Part shown: positions 8,310-14,368 of the stretch, piece by piece | Layout: every line of letters starts with the position of its first letter | Numbering within the stretch: the first letter of the stretch is position 1 | Assembly (NCBI GenBank): GCA_020630355.1 | Contig: JAHDBO010000022.1 | Span: forward strand, 1 to 14,368 | Direction of reading: 5' to 3' | From: Saprospiraceae bacterium | GTDB lineage: Bacteria > Bacteroidota > Bacteroidia > Chitinophagales > Saprospiraceae | DNA length: 14,368 nucleotides | Notes under the pieces: generated by a model | Told to the model about the DNA's origin: nothing | Databases searched by the model: none | What the model saw: only the letters and a program-made list of their open reading frames with translations | Position numbers and translations under genes: made by a program

Positions 8310-8532
8310 TTAGATAGTCAATTCTTCTAATTTGAGGGAAGCGTATTTCATTTGCCTCAAAACTGTTATAGAAACGTTAAAAGTATTAGCGTATTGTCTT
8401 TAAAGGATGTCTTTGATTTGTAGAAAGATGGTTTTTACAAAAAAAACTAGAAATTGGAATACCTGCAGGGCTTTTACAACAAATCATCGCCTAGACTAGT
8501 TTGACAATAGAAAACAAATTACAGCTTTATCT
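8310..8532. promoter_or_regulatory. Divergent intergenic region between porU and the PorP/SprF gene
   Basis: 223 bp must hold promoters for porU (leftward) and for the PorP/SprF-gldJ series (rightward). I found only near matches to TAnnTTTG, such as TGTCTTTG around 8408-8415 and a one-base-short TAGTTTG around 8498-8504 on the plus strand, and no exact match on the minus strand. No strong inverted repeat or operator was seen. Confidence 0.45.
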
Positions 8533-9558
8533 ATGAAATCAGTTATACCTCCTACAAAACTCAAAAAGCTACCGCTGCTATTTTGTTTGCTTCTATTAGT
8601 CAGTTCCACAAGAGCGCAAGATGCTGTTTTTAGCCAATTTTATGCAGCACCAGTGCAACTGAACCCAGCCTTTGCTGGAAGTACTTTTGCTCCGAGGTTT
8701 GCTGTCAATTATAGAAGTCAATGGTTTAATTTCCCTAACGCTTACACCACCTTTTCCGCTTCTTACGAACAATTTTTGGAGCGTACCAATAGCGGTGTCG
8801 GACTGACGGTCATGTCTGACAATGCGGGAGATGGAATCTACAAAACGCTAAGCGCTGGCTTTGTCTATTCATACAGGCTTCAGATTTTGGACGATTTATT
8901 CCTGAAGGGAGGTTTGGAACTTGGTGTTGTACAAGAGCGGCTAGATTGGGAAAGATTGATTTTTTTGGATCAGATTGATGATTTGAACGGACCGGGCCTC
9001 CCATCACAGGAAGAGCGACCTGAGCGCCTGACCAATAGCTATGTTGATATTTCATCTGGTTTTTTGTTGTATAGCAGCCAATTCTATTTGGGCTTAACGC
9101 TTAAACACCTCAACCGACCTTCGCAATCCTATTTGACGATCAATGAAAACCTACAAGAAGGTATCCCCATGCGTTTCAGTGTACATGCTGGGGCAGAATT
9201 TTCTTTGTCTGGAAATAATAAAAGAGGTTCGCAGACGTTCTTATCTCCGAACGTTATTTTTGTTAGGCAGGGAGCGTTCGTTCAGATCAATGCAGGAGCG
9301 TATATGGGTGTTGGTGCTTTTTACTTCGGTTCCTGGTTTCGGCATACGGTTGAGAATCCCGATGCGGTCATCTTTTTGGCTGGTTTGAAACAAGGGATTT
9401 TTAAGTTGGGATACAGTTTTGATTGGACAATTTCTGACTTTGGGATAGATAATGGGGGCGCACACGAGTTGAGTTTGATTTTAAATTTGGATAATAGCGA
9501 GTCTTACAAAAAGAGACGTGGGTCGAGATACAATGATTGTTTTCAAATATTTAGATAA
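8533..9558 (+). CDS. PorP/SprF-family T9SS outer-membrane protein
   Basis: 341 residues. Signal peptide at 1-28 (cleavage after TRA before Gln29). The mature N-terminus carries the family hallmark QDAVFSQFYAAPVQLNPAFAGS and then RFAVNYRSQW, as in the PorP/SprF family, TIGR03519. The rest is beta-barrel strands, with a soluble-looking insert around 150-165 (DQIDDLNGPGLPSQEERPERL). PorP is needed for T9SS function in Porphyromonas, while SprF-type paralogues each serve a neighbouring type B cargo such as SprB. No adhesin gene is adjacent; the neighbours are porU and gldJ, so a core PorP-like role is plausible, but genomes usually carry many paralogues and I do not assign a gene name. It lies 150 bp upstream of gldJ on the same strand. 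Confidence 0.92.
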   Translation: MKSVIPPTKLKKLPLLFCLLLLVSSTRAQDAVFSQFYAAPVQLNPAFAGSTFAPRFAVNYRSQWFNFPNAYTTFSASYEQFLERTNSGVGLTVMSDNAGDGIYKTLSAGFVYSYRLQILDDLFLKGGLELGVVQERLDWERLIFLDQIDDLNGPGLPSQEERPERLTNSYVDISSGFLLYSSQFYLGLTLKHLNRPSQSYLTINENLQEGIPMRFSVHAGAEFSLSGNNKRGSQTFLSPNVIFVRQGAFVQINAGAYMGVGAFYFGSWFRHTVENPDAVIFLAGLKQGIFKLGYSFDWTISDFGIDNGGAHELSLILNLDNSESYKKRRGSRYNDCFQIFR

Positions 9559-9708
9559 AAAATAAATAATGGAAATTGTTCTGATTCACCGAAAATAGCA
9601 ATCTATTTTTAATAATTTTCAGAACAAAGACACAGCTTAATTACTGAATCAACTTGAAAAGATTATATTTGTCATCTAATTATAAATCAATTAATCATTT
9701 TTAGTAGA
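9559..9708 (+). promoter_or_regulatory. Intergenic nested hairpins and candidate gldJ promoter
   Basis: An outer inverted repeat TTGTTCTGA (9576-9584) / TCAGAACAA (9619-9627) encloses a compact hairpin AAAATAG (9592-9598), loop CAAT, CTATTTT (9603-9609) followed by further T residues. This could attenuate transcription after the PorP/SprF gene. Further on, TATATTTG at 9664-9671 matches the -7 consensus exactly, about 38 bases before the gldJ ATG; the -33 position (TTAC at 9641-9644) is weak. gldJ therefore probably has its own promoter. Confidence 0.45.
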
Positions 9709-11199
9709 ATGAAAAAATCGATAAAACTATTTACCTTCTTCATGGCAGGACTTGTCTTGCTTTCTTCTTGTGGTAAGAAAGAGGAGTCTAAAACCACTGG
9801 CTGGAAATACAACGATGTGAAATGGGGAGGATTTGAGAAAGCTCCAGATTACAAAGGACAAGAAGCAGGGCCAAATTTGGTGCTAGTGGAAGGGGGAACC
9901 TTTACGATGGGTGTAACAGAGGAAGATGTCACGTATGAGTGGAACAATATGCCACGACGAGTGACGGTTTCTTCTTTCTATATGGATGAAACGGAAGTTG
10001 CGAATATCGACTATAGAGAATATTTGTATTGGCTAGGGCGTGTTTTTGGAGAGGCATATCCAGAAGTTGAAAGAGACGCTTTGCCTGATACTTTGGTATG
10101 GAGGGAAGAGTTGGCCTTCAATGAGCCTTATGTGGAGACTTATTTCCGTCACCCTGCTTACGACAATTACCCTGTAGTTGGTGTCAACTGGAAGCAAGCC
10201 AATGATTATTCTAAATGGCGTACGGACCGTGTGAACGAGGGGATTTTGATTAAAGAAGGTATTTTGAATTCAAACCCTGAACAAAAGAATGAAGATAACT
10301 TCAACACTGGTGCTTATCTGGCAGGTCAGTACGAGGGTAGCGTGCGCAAGAATAAAAAAGATTTCAAAACTGGTGGAGAGCGTCCTGTTCGTTTTGAGGA
10401 TGGTCTATTGATGCCTTCATACAGATTGCCTACTGAGGCAGAGTGGGAGTATGCTGCTTTGGCATTGCAAGGACTTCAAACCTCCCCTAAAGACGAGTTG
10501 ATTGCAGAAAGAAGATTGTACCCTTGGAATGGAAATTCTATGCGGGAGCGCAAGCGAAACAAAAATCAAGGAACAATGTTGGCTAACTTCAAGAGAGGTC
10601 GTGGTGACTATATGGGTATGGCTGGTCGTTTGAACGATGCAGGGTCTATTACGGTTGAAGTTGATGCTAATATGCCAAATGACTTTGGTTTGTATAATAT
10701 GGCAGGTAACGTTAGTGAATGGACACTTGATGTTTATAGGCCATTAACGGGTTCTTCTTTGAGAGACGTTGAAAACCATGATTTGAATCCTTATCGTGGT
10801 GGTGACTTCAAAACACGTGTTTTGGATGAAGATGGAAAAGAGGTTCAGAAAGATAGCTTAGGTAGAATTAGATACCGTTACGTTACTGACGAAGAGGTAG
10901 CTGGTCGCCAAAACTACAATAGAGCAAAGGTTTATGATTATCTAGATGGGGACAAAGACTCTGAAGTGTTATATGCTTATGGAAAGTCCACGTTAATCAA
11001 TGACAAATCCAGAGTAATCAAGGGTGGCTCGTGGGCTGATAGAGCTTATTGGTTGGTGCCAGGAACAAGAAGGTTCAGAAATGAAGATGATGCTGACCGT
11101 TCTCTAGGTTTCAGATGTGCAATGACAAGAACTGGAAGCCCTAGCGGAAATAAGATGAAGAATAAGAGTAAATTCAAGCGCAAGCGCAGAAAGAAATAA
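9709..11199 (+). CDS. gldJ: Gliding motility / T9SS lipoprotein GldJ
   Basis: 496 residues. A lipoprotein signal ends in the lipobox LLSSC with the lipidated Cys at 21. The GldJ-type start of the mature protein is clear: TGWKYNDVKWGGFEKAPDYK, then NLVLVEGGTFTMG opening a formylglycine-generating-enzyme-like (FGE-sulfatase) domain of about residues 57-475, with RRVTVSSFYMDETEVAN, PTEAEWEYAA, MAGNVSEW and VIKGGSWADRAYW as successive family blocks. In the family GldJ is an outer-membrane lipoprotein on the periplasmic side that supports gliding and T9SS stability, including that of the related ring protein GldK; enzymatic activity is not expected. I prefer GldJ to GldK because of the GWKYND start and the neighbourhood of porU/porV, which matches the gldJ-porU-porV linkage known in Flavobacterium. 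The last 20 residues are strongly basic (KMKNKSKFKRKRRKK). A strong terminator follows. Confidence 0.92.
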   Translation: MKKSIKLFTFFMAGLVLLSSCGKKEESKTTGWKYNDVKWGGFEKAPDYKGQEAGPNLVLVEGGTFTMGVTEEDVTYEWNNMPRRVTVSSFYMDETEVANIDYREYLYWLGRVFGEAYPEVERDALPDTLVWREELAFNEPYVETYFRHPAYDNYPVVGVNWKQANDYSKWRTDRVNEGILIKEGILNSNPEQKNEDNFNTGAYLAGQYEGSVRKNKKDFKTGGERPVRFEDGLLMPSYRLPTEAEWEYAALALQGLQTSPKDELIAERRLYPWNGNSMRERKRNKNQGTMLANFKRGRGDYMGMAGRLNDAGSITVEVDANMPNDFGLYNMAGNVSEWTLDVYRPLTGSSLRDVENHDLNPYRGGDFKTRVLDEDGKEVQKDSLGRIRYRYVTDEEVAGRQNYNRAKVYDYLDGDKDSEVLYAYGKSTLINDKSRVIKGGSWADRAYWLVPGTRRFRNEDDADRSLGFRCAMTRTGSPSGNKMKNKSKFKRKRRKK

Positions 11200-11218
11200 T
11201 CGCTTTTGCTAAAATATA

Positions 11219-11260
11219 AAGAGCCTCCTAGGATTTGATTCCTAGGAGGCTTTTCTTTTT
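11219..11260 (+). terminator. Rho-independent terminator after gldJ
   Basis: GCCTCCTAGGA (11223-11233) pairs perfectly with TCCTAGGAGGC (11240-11250) around a 6-nt loop, followed by TTTTCTTTTT. It sits about 20 bp beyond the gldJ stop codon and is the strongest terminator in the window, separating gldJ from murF. Confidence 0.93.
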
Positions 11261-11310
11261 GGAAATTGGTTTTTGATTGAGAGCTGTATATCTTGTGTAA
11301 CTATGTAATA

Positions 11311-11344
11311 AGTTGTCTTGTTTTTGACAAGTATTCAAACAACT
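11311..11344 (+). promoter_or_regulatory. Stem-loop in the probable murF leader
   Basis: AGTTGT (11311-11316) plus CTTGT (11317-11321) form one arm; ACAAG (11327-11331) and, after a 7-nt bulge, ACAACT (11339-11344) form the other. The stem of 11 pairs ends 49 bases before the murF ATG. No known riboswitch is recognised. No exact -7 consensus was seen before it; TATATCTTG near 11287 is only a near match. Confidence 0.3.
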
Positions 11345-11393
11345 ATCCACTATATATCCAATTTTTTTTGAAGGGGGCAGAATAATTTTTTAA

Positions 11394-12692
11394 ATGAATA
11401 TATCCGCATTACACCAGTTATTCGAATCAAGTAAGGGGATTGTAACAGATTCTCGTAAGGTCAAGCAAGGCGAAATTTATCTAGCACTAAAAGGTGAGCG
11501 TTTTGATGGAAACGCTTTTGCCGCTCAGGCATTGGAGATGGGTGCTTCGTATGTGATTGTCGATGACGAACGATACTGTTTGGATAATCGCTGCATATTG
11601 GTAGAAGATGGCTTGCAGTGTCTTCAAGCTTTGGCTAACTTTCACAGGAACACCTTCGATATACCCATTTTGGCGATTACAGGCTCTAACGGAAAAACAA
11701 CAACCAAGGAATTAGTAGCTGCCGTTTTATCTTTCTCCTATCGTTGCCATTTTACGAAAGGAAATTATAATAATCATATAGGGGTGCCACTAACTCTACT
11801 CTCTATGCCAAGGGATACAGAAGTTGCCGTGATTGAAATGGGGGCGAATCATCAAGGAGAGATAGCAGCTCTATGTGAGATAGCACGTCCAACGCATGGC
11901 GTGATAACAAATATTGGCAAAGCCCATTTGGAAGGTTTTGGAGGGGAGGAAGGCGTGAAAAAAGGAAAATCGGAATTGTATAAATTCCTAGCTGCTGCTG
12001 ATGGGGTTGCTTTCGTGAATCTTGACTCGAAGCACCTTGAAGAAATAAGCCGTGTTTGTAAGTATAAAGTGTTATACAAGGAAGATGATAATTATACCGA
12101 TGTGGTAATACATCAAATTAAAAAGATAAAGGAAAGCGATTTTGTTGTTGCTGCATTTCAATCTAGAAATCAGGAAGAAATAATTGTAAAGTCTAATTTG
12201 ATAGGAGAATATAATTTTAGTAATATCATGACAGCGATAGTCGTCGGGAAATATTTTAGAGTACTGGCTGAAGGAATACAATCATCTATCACCAACTATG
12301 TACCCACCAACAATCGTTCACAAATCAAAAAAATAGGTACTAATAATTATCTTTTAGACGCTTACAACGCTAATCCTACTAGTATGGCTGCGGCGCTCAA
12401 AAATTTTGCGGCGCTGCACACTGAAAAAGAAAAAGTCGTGGTATTAGGAGAAATGAAGGAGCTAGGAGACTATTCGGAGCAGGAACATTTAGCATTATTA
12501 ACTTTAGTAAAGCAGTTAGCATTTCAAAAAGTGATTTTAATTGGGAAAGTATTTGATACAATTAAAGGGGATCATATACATTTTGAATCTGTTGAGCTAT
12601 TGAACAGATGGTTAGAGAACTATCCTATGGATAATGCCTATGTATTGGTAAAAGGTTCAAGATCCAACCAATTGGAGAAAATACTTAATTGA
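11394..12692 (+). CDS. murF: UDP-N-acetylmuramoyl-tripeptide--D-alanyl-D-alanine ligase MurF
   Basis: 432 residues, the usual length. MurF adds D-Ala-D-Ala to UDP-MurNAc-tripeptide with ATP, the last cytoplasmic step of the peptidoglycan precursor pathway. The N-terminal substrate domain has VTDSRKVKQGEIYLALKGERFDGN (two runs: VTDSRKVKQG and EIYLALKGERFDGN, residues 17-40). The central ATP-binding domain has the Walker-type loop ITGSNGKTTTKE at 95-106, the NNHIGVPLTLL block, EMGANHQGEIA and NIGKAHLEGFGG. The C-terminal domain has DAYNANPTSMAAAL, VVLGEMKELGDYS and VLVKGSRS, all characteristic of MurF. It is separated from gldJ by a terminator but keeps the same strand. Its last 8 bp overlap the end of the convergent gene. 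No anomaly in the frame. Confidence 0.97.
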   Translation: MNISALHQLFESSKGIVTDSRKVKQGEIYLALKGERFDGNAFAAQALEMGASYVIVDDERYCLDNRCILVEDGLQCLQALANFHRNTFDIPILAITGSNGKTTTKELVAAVLSFSYRCHFTKGNYNNHIGVPLTLLSMPRDTEVAVIEMGANHQGEIAALCEIARPTHGVITNIGKAHLEGFGGEEGVKKGKSELYKFLAAADGVAFVNLDSKHLEEISRVCKYKVLYKEDDNYTDVVIHQIKKIKESDFVVAAFQSRNQEEIIVKSNLIGEYNFSNIMTAIVVGKYFRVLAEGIQSSITNYVPTNNRSQIKKIGTNNYLLDAYNANPTSMAAALKNFAALHTEKEKVVVLGEMKELGDYSEQEHLALLTLVKQLAFQKVILIGKVFDTIKGDHIHFESVELLNRWLENYPMDNAYVLVKGSRSNQLEKILN

Positions 12693-13782
12693 AGTCCAAT
12701 ATTTTGAGGAGGAGTTGTGGTATTTTGCCCTCACTCGTACTGACATAATCTTCGTAGCTGCATGGATACAGTGTCTCTGTATGAGTTGCTGCGTCTGGAA
12801 TTTGCACCCACCATCGACCACTAAGCGTGCTTTTCCAAAAAGAAAAAGATAAATTTAAATCTTTCAAGCTGATGACAAACTCTTTCAGATGTGCGGAAGA
12901 AATTGGATAATCATTGAGGCGGGCATTGAGTCCATCCAAAAAATACCAGAGTACTTGAGCCATGGCATTGGCCGAGACAACATCTTGTTGGTCGTTATGG
13001 TTTGGGGGGCATACACCATATATATATAGCATTTTTAATTGTTCGTTCAAACCCGCATATCTAGAGATTCGGCATAGTTCTTCCAAATATAAACCACTGG
13101 GATTTGGTGAGAAAGTAGAAGGGCATTCACTATATTTAAGTGCAGCCATATCTATGAAAATATCTTCGGCTCGTCTGATGATGGGTTCAATAGATTCAAG
13201 TTTAGAGCGCAACAGTCCAAGTCGTTTTGTTTCTATGTTATGCTCTTCTAGGATTTTTTCTGATTGTTTAGAGACAAAATAGGATTGATAAGCAAGAACA
13301 GAAGAATAGATGCCCGAACTTAACTGCAGTAAATTTTTACTTATATTTAGATTAATGATAGGGGTGATAAAACTTACAGCGTTCATTGAGGGTTTAAGAT
13401 AAGTCGGTTCCGCTCTGAAATCTATAAAAACAGGATAAGTACGGTGGCTGGTTAATAGGTTATAGATCGCATCCAGTGAAGTACCATCGCTTAGGGTCAG
13501 TTGCCCAAAAAAATAAAGATTCAGATGTTTAAATTCAATCGAATATCTATTGAAAATTCTATTGAATAGACGTGCTTGCTCAATATTAAAGTAGATAATC
13601 GCTACAGATGGTTTTTTCGATTTAGATAGAAACTGTTCTTCTTTGTAATGATTAATGTTTTTAAATGAAGAAGGTGCTTGTATTATCCCTTCAGAGATGA
13701 AATTTGACTTTAAAAATTCAAATGAAGACATGAGTGATTTTGAAAAAAGCATTAGTAAAATAGAAATGTAAGATAACGGCAT
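12685..13782 (-). CDS. Arginase/formimidoylglutamase-fold protein, probably inactive
   Basis: 365 residues from the ATG at 13782; the ATG at 13731 (Met18, giving MSSFEFLKSNFISEG) is a likelier start, since the first 17 residues are hydrophobic and unlike the family. The C-terminal half matches the Bacteroidota formimidoylglutamase-like ureohydrolase pattern: IFIDMAALKYSECPS (208-222), NPSGLYLEELCRISRYAGL (227-245), VLWYFLDG (277-284), NDYP, GRWWVQIP (322-329) and PCSYEDY (340-346). Active ureohydrolases bind two Mn ions through a Gly-Gly-x-His block, an Asp-Ala-His-x-Asp block and Ser-x-Asp-x-Asp. Here the first block reads PVFIDFRAEP, the second is VSFITPIINLNIS, and the third keeps only Asp211 with Glu219 at a later acidic position. 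It therefore looks like a pseudoenzyme; cytoplasmic location expected, role unknown. Convergent with murF and overlapping its end by 8 bp. Confidence 0.75.
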   Translation of the reverse strand: MPLSYISILLMLFSKSLMSSFEFLKSNFISEGIIQAPSSFKNINHYKEEQFLSKSKKPSVAIIYFNIEQARLFNRIFNRYSIEFKHLNLYFFGQLTLSDGTSLDAIYNLLTSHRTYPVFIDFRAEPTYLKPSMNAVSFITPIINLNISKNLLQLSSGIYSSVLAYQSYFVSKQSEKILEEHNIETKRLGLLRSKLESIEPIIRRAEDIFIDMAALKYSECPSTFSPNPSGLYLEELCRISRYAGLNEQLKMLYIYGVCPPNHNDQQDVVSANAMAQVLWYFLDGLNARLNDYPISSAHLKEFVISLKDLNLSFSFWKSTLSGRWWVQIPDAATHTETLYPCSYEDYVSTSEGKIPQLLLKILDFN

Positions 13783-13915
13783 TTCAGTGGATAATGGTAC
13801 GGTATTTGAATAAGTTTCGTAGTAATTTCGAATTTAGTAATTCTTTTTATATTAATTTTACGATTGAAATATTGCACACTAGTTCAGGCTGTAGTTAAAA
13901 AAAGATTTGAATTAG

Positions 13916-13946
13916 TTTGTGTCAATAAAAAAAATGGATACATTTG
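13916..13946 (+). promoter_or_regulatory. Exact-consensus Bacteroidota promoter for the OmpA-like gene
   Basis: TTTG at 13916-13919, then 19 bases, then TACATTTG at 13939-13946: an exact match to the TTTG-N19-TAnnTTTG promoter of Bacteroidota, read by their unusual primary sigma factor. It would give a leader of roughly 50 nt before the ATG at 14002. The strength of the match suggests a highly expressed gene, consistent with a major outer-membrane protein. Confidence 0.8.
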
Positions 13947-14001
13947 TAATTCATTAAAAGTCTTAAACACCTATTTATTAATTCATCAAAGTAAAAACCC
14001 T

Positions 14002-14368
14002 ATGACAAGGAGAATCAACTTAGTCTTAATGTTGGCTTTCATGTTATTGGTAAACTTTGGCTTCTCTCAGGATAACGGCGACAAAAACGAGTGGGGAGAA
14101 CCTAAAATGCCCGATAACTTTGTAAGTGAGGAAACTGCTTCGGATTCAGACAAAACGAAGAAATGGACCTCTGGTGACAGCAAATACTATTCAAAGCCCA
14201 AAAATATGTGGGAGATTGGTATTGGTCTTGGTCACTTTTTTATTGACGGTGATGTAGATCCTACCATTTCAGGCGGAACTGCATCCTTTCCAGCAGGATT
14301 CGGTGTATCTGTGCACCTAAGAAAAGCAATTAATTATATATTCTCTGTAAGAGCTGAATTTGTGTACG
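14002..14368 (+). CDS. Secreted outer-membrane beta-barrel / OmpA-like protein, N-terminal part (runs off right edge)
   Basis: I translated this by hand; 122 codons are present and the frame is open at the edge. A signal peptide (MTRRINLVLMLAFMLLVNFGFS, cleavage before Gln23) is followed by a hydrophilic, acidic linker of about 45 residues (DNGDKNEWGEPKMPDN and onward, rich in Asp, Glu, Lys and Ser). From residue 70 barrel-like strands begin: WEIGIGLGHFFIDGDVDP, then PAGFGVSVHLRKAINYIFSV and RAEFVY. This opening resembles the N-terminal barrel of Bacteroidota OmpA-family proteins, which end in a peptidoglycan-binding OmpA domain; that domain would lie outside the window, so the assignment is provisional. 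The start is supported by the promoter at 13916-13946. Confidence 0.65.
   Translation, partial: MTRRINLVLMLAFMLLVNFGFSQDNGDKNEWGEPKMPDNFVSEETASDSDKTKKWTSGDSKYYSKPKNMWEIGIGLGHFFIDGDVDPTISGGTASFPAGFGVSVHLRKAINYIFSVRAEFVY

Noticed and set aside
9709..11199. Sulfatase-modifying enzyme rather than GldJ
   Set aside because: The FGE-like domain would allow this, but the lipobox, the GWKYND mature start and linkage to porU/porV identify the structural GldJ lipoprotein.
13014..13030. ATATATATATA tract as a possible promoter or microsatellite
   Set aside because: It lies inside the ureohydrolase-like coding frame, encoding the YIYGV segment that is part of the family pattern.
1..14368. CRISPR arrays, tRNA or rRNA genes, insertion sequences, prophage or integration sites
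   Set aside because: No regularly spaced direct repeats, no tRNA-like cloverleaf, no transposase or integrase frame and no flanking repeats were seen.

Overview
The window is a chromosomal piece of a Bacteroidota genome and carries the outer-membrane and attachment part of a type IX secretion system (T9SS). The evidence for the phylum is direct: PorU, PorV, PorP/SprF and GldJ homologues side by side, no visible Shine-Dalgarno sequences, AT-rich leaders, and promoter-like TTTG-N19-TAnnTTTG elements, of which the one before the last gene is an exact match. Moderate GC and protein features would fit a Saprospira-like or Cytophaga-like lineage rather than a gut Bacteroides, but that placement is inference.

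Layout. Positions 1-2596 (minus strand) hold a two-gene unit: a 573-residue outer-membrane beta-barrel protein, then, 17 bases downstream, the first 285 codons of a secreted, TANFOR-like multidomain protein that runs off the left edge. Positions 2597-3033 are non-coding and hold a promoter candidate for that unit, a possible structured RNA ending in a terminator-like hairpin, and a perfect 36-bp palindrome that closes the porV transcript. Positions 3034-8309 (minus strand) hold porU followed by porV: the C25-type sortase that cleaves T9SS C-terminal signals and attaches cargo, and the barrel shuttle that brings cargo to it. A 223-bp divergent intergenic region separates these from a plus-strand series: a PorP/SprF-family protein (8533-9558), the lipoprotein GldJ (9709-11199, with a strong terminator after it), and murF (11394-12692), a cytoplasmic peptidoglycan-precursor ligase. 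Convergent to murF and overlapping it by 8 bp is a divergent arginase/formimidoylglutamase-fold protein (12685-13782) that appears to have lost most metal ligands. The right edge holds the start of a secreted protein resembling the N-terminal barrel of Bacteroidota OmpA-family proteins, behind a textbook Bacteroidota promoter.

How the genes fit together. PorU and PorV act at the outer membrane in the last step of T9SS export. GldJ is a lipoprotein of the ring/gliding assembly under the outer membrane, and PorP/SprF proteins are outer-membrane partners of the T9SS or of particular cargo. GldK, GldL, GldM, GldN and SprA are not in the window. The barrel/TANFOR-like pair is not a characterised T9SS component. 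It is the best candidate here for something not yet described: a secreted multidomain protein with a dedicated outer-membrane partner, next to the machinery that would export it.
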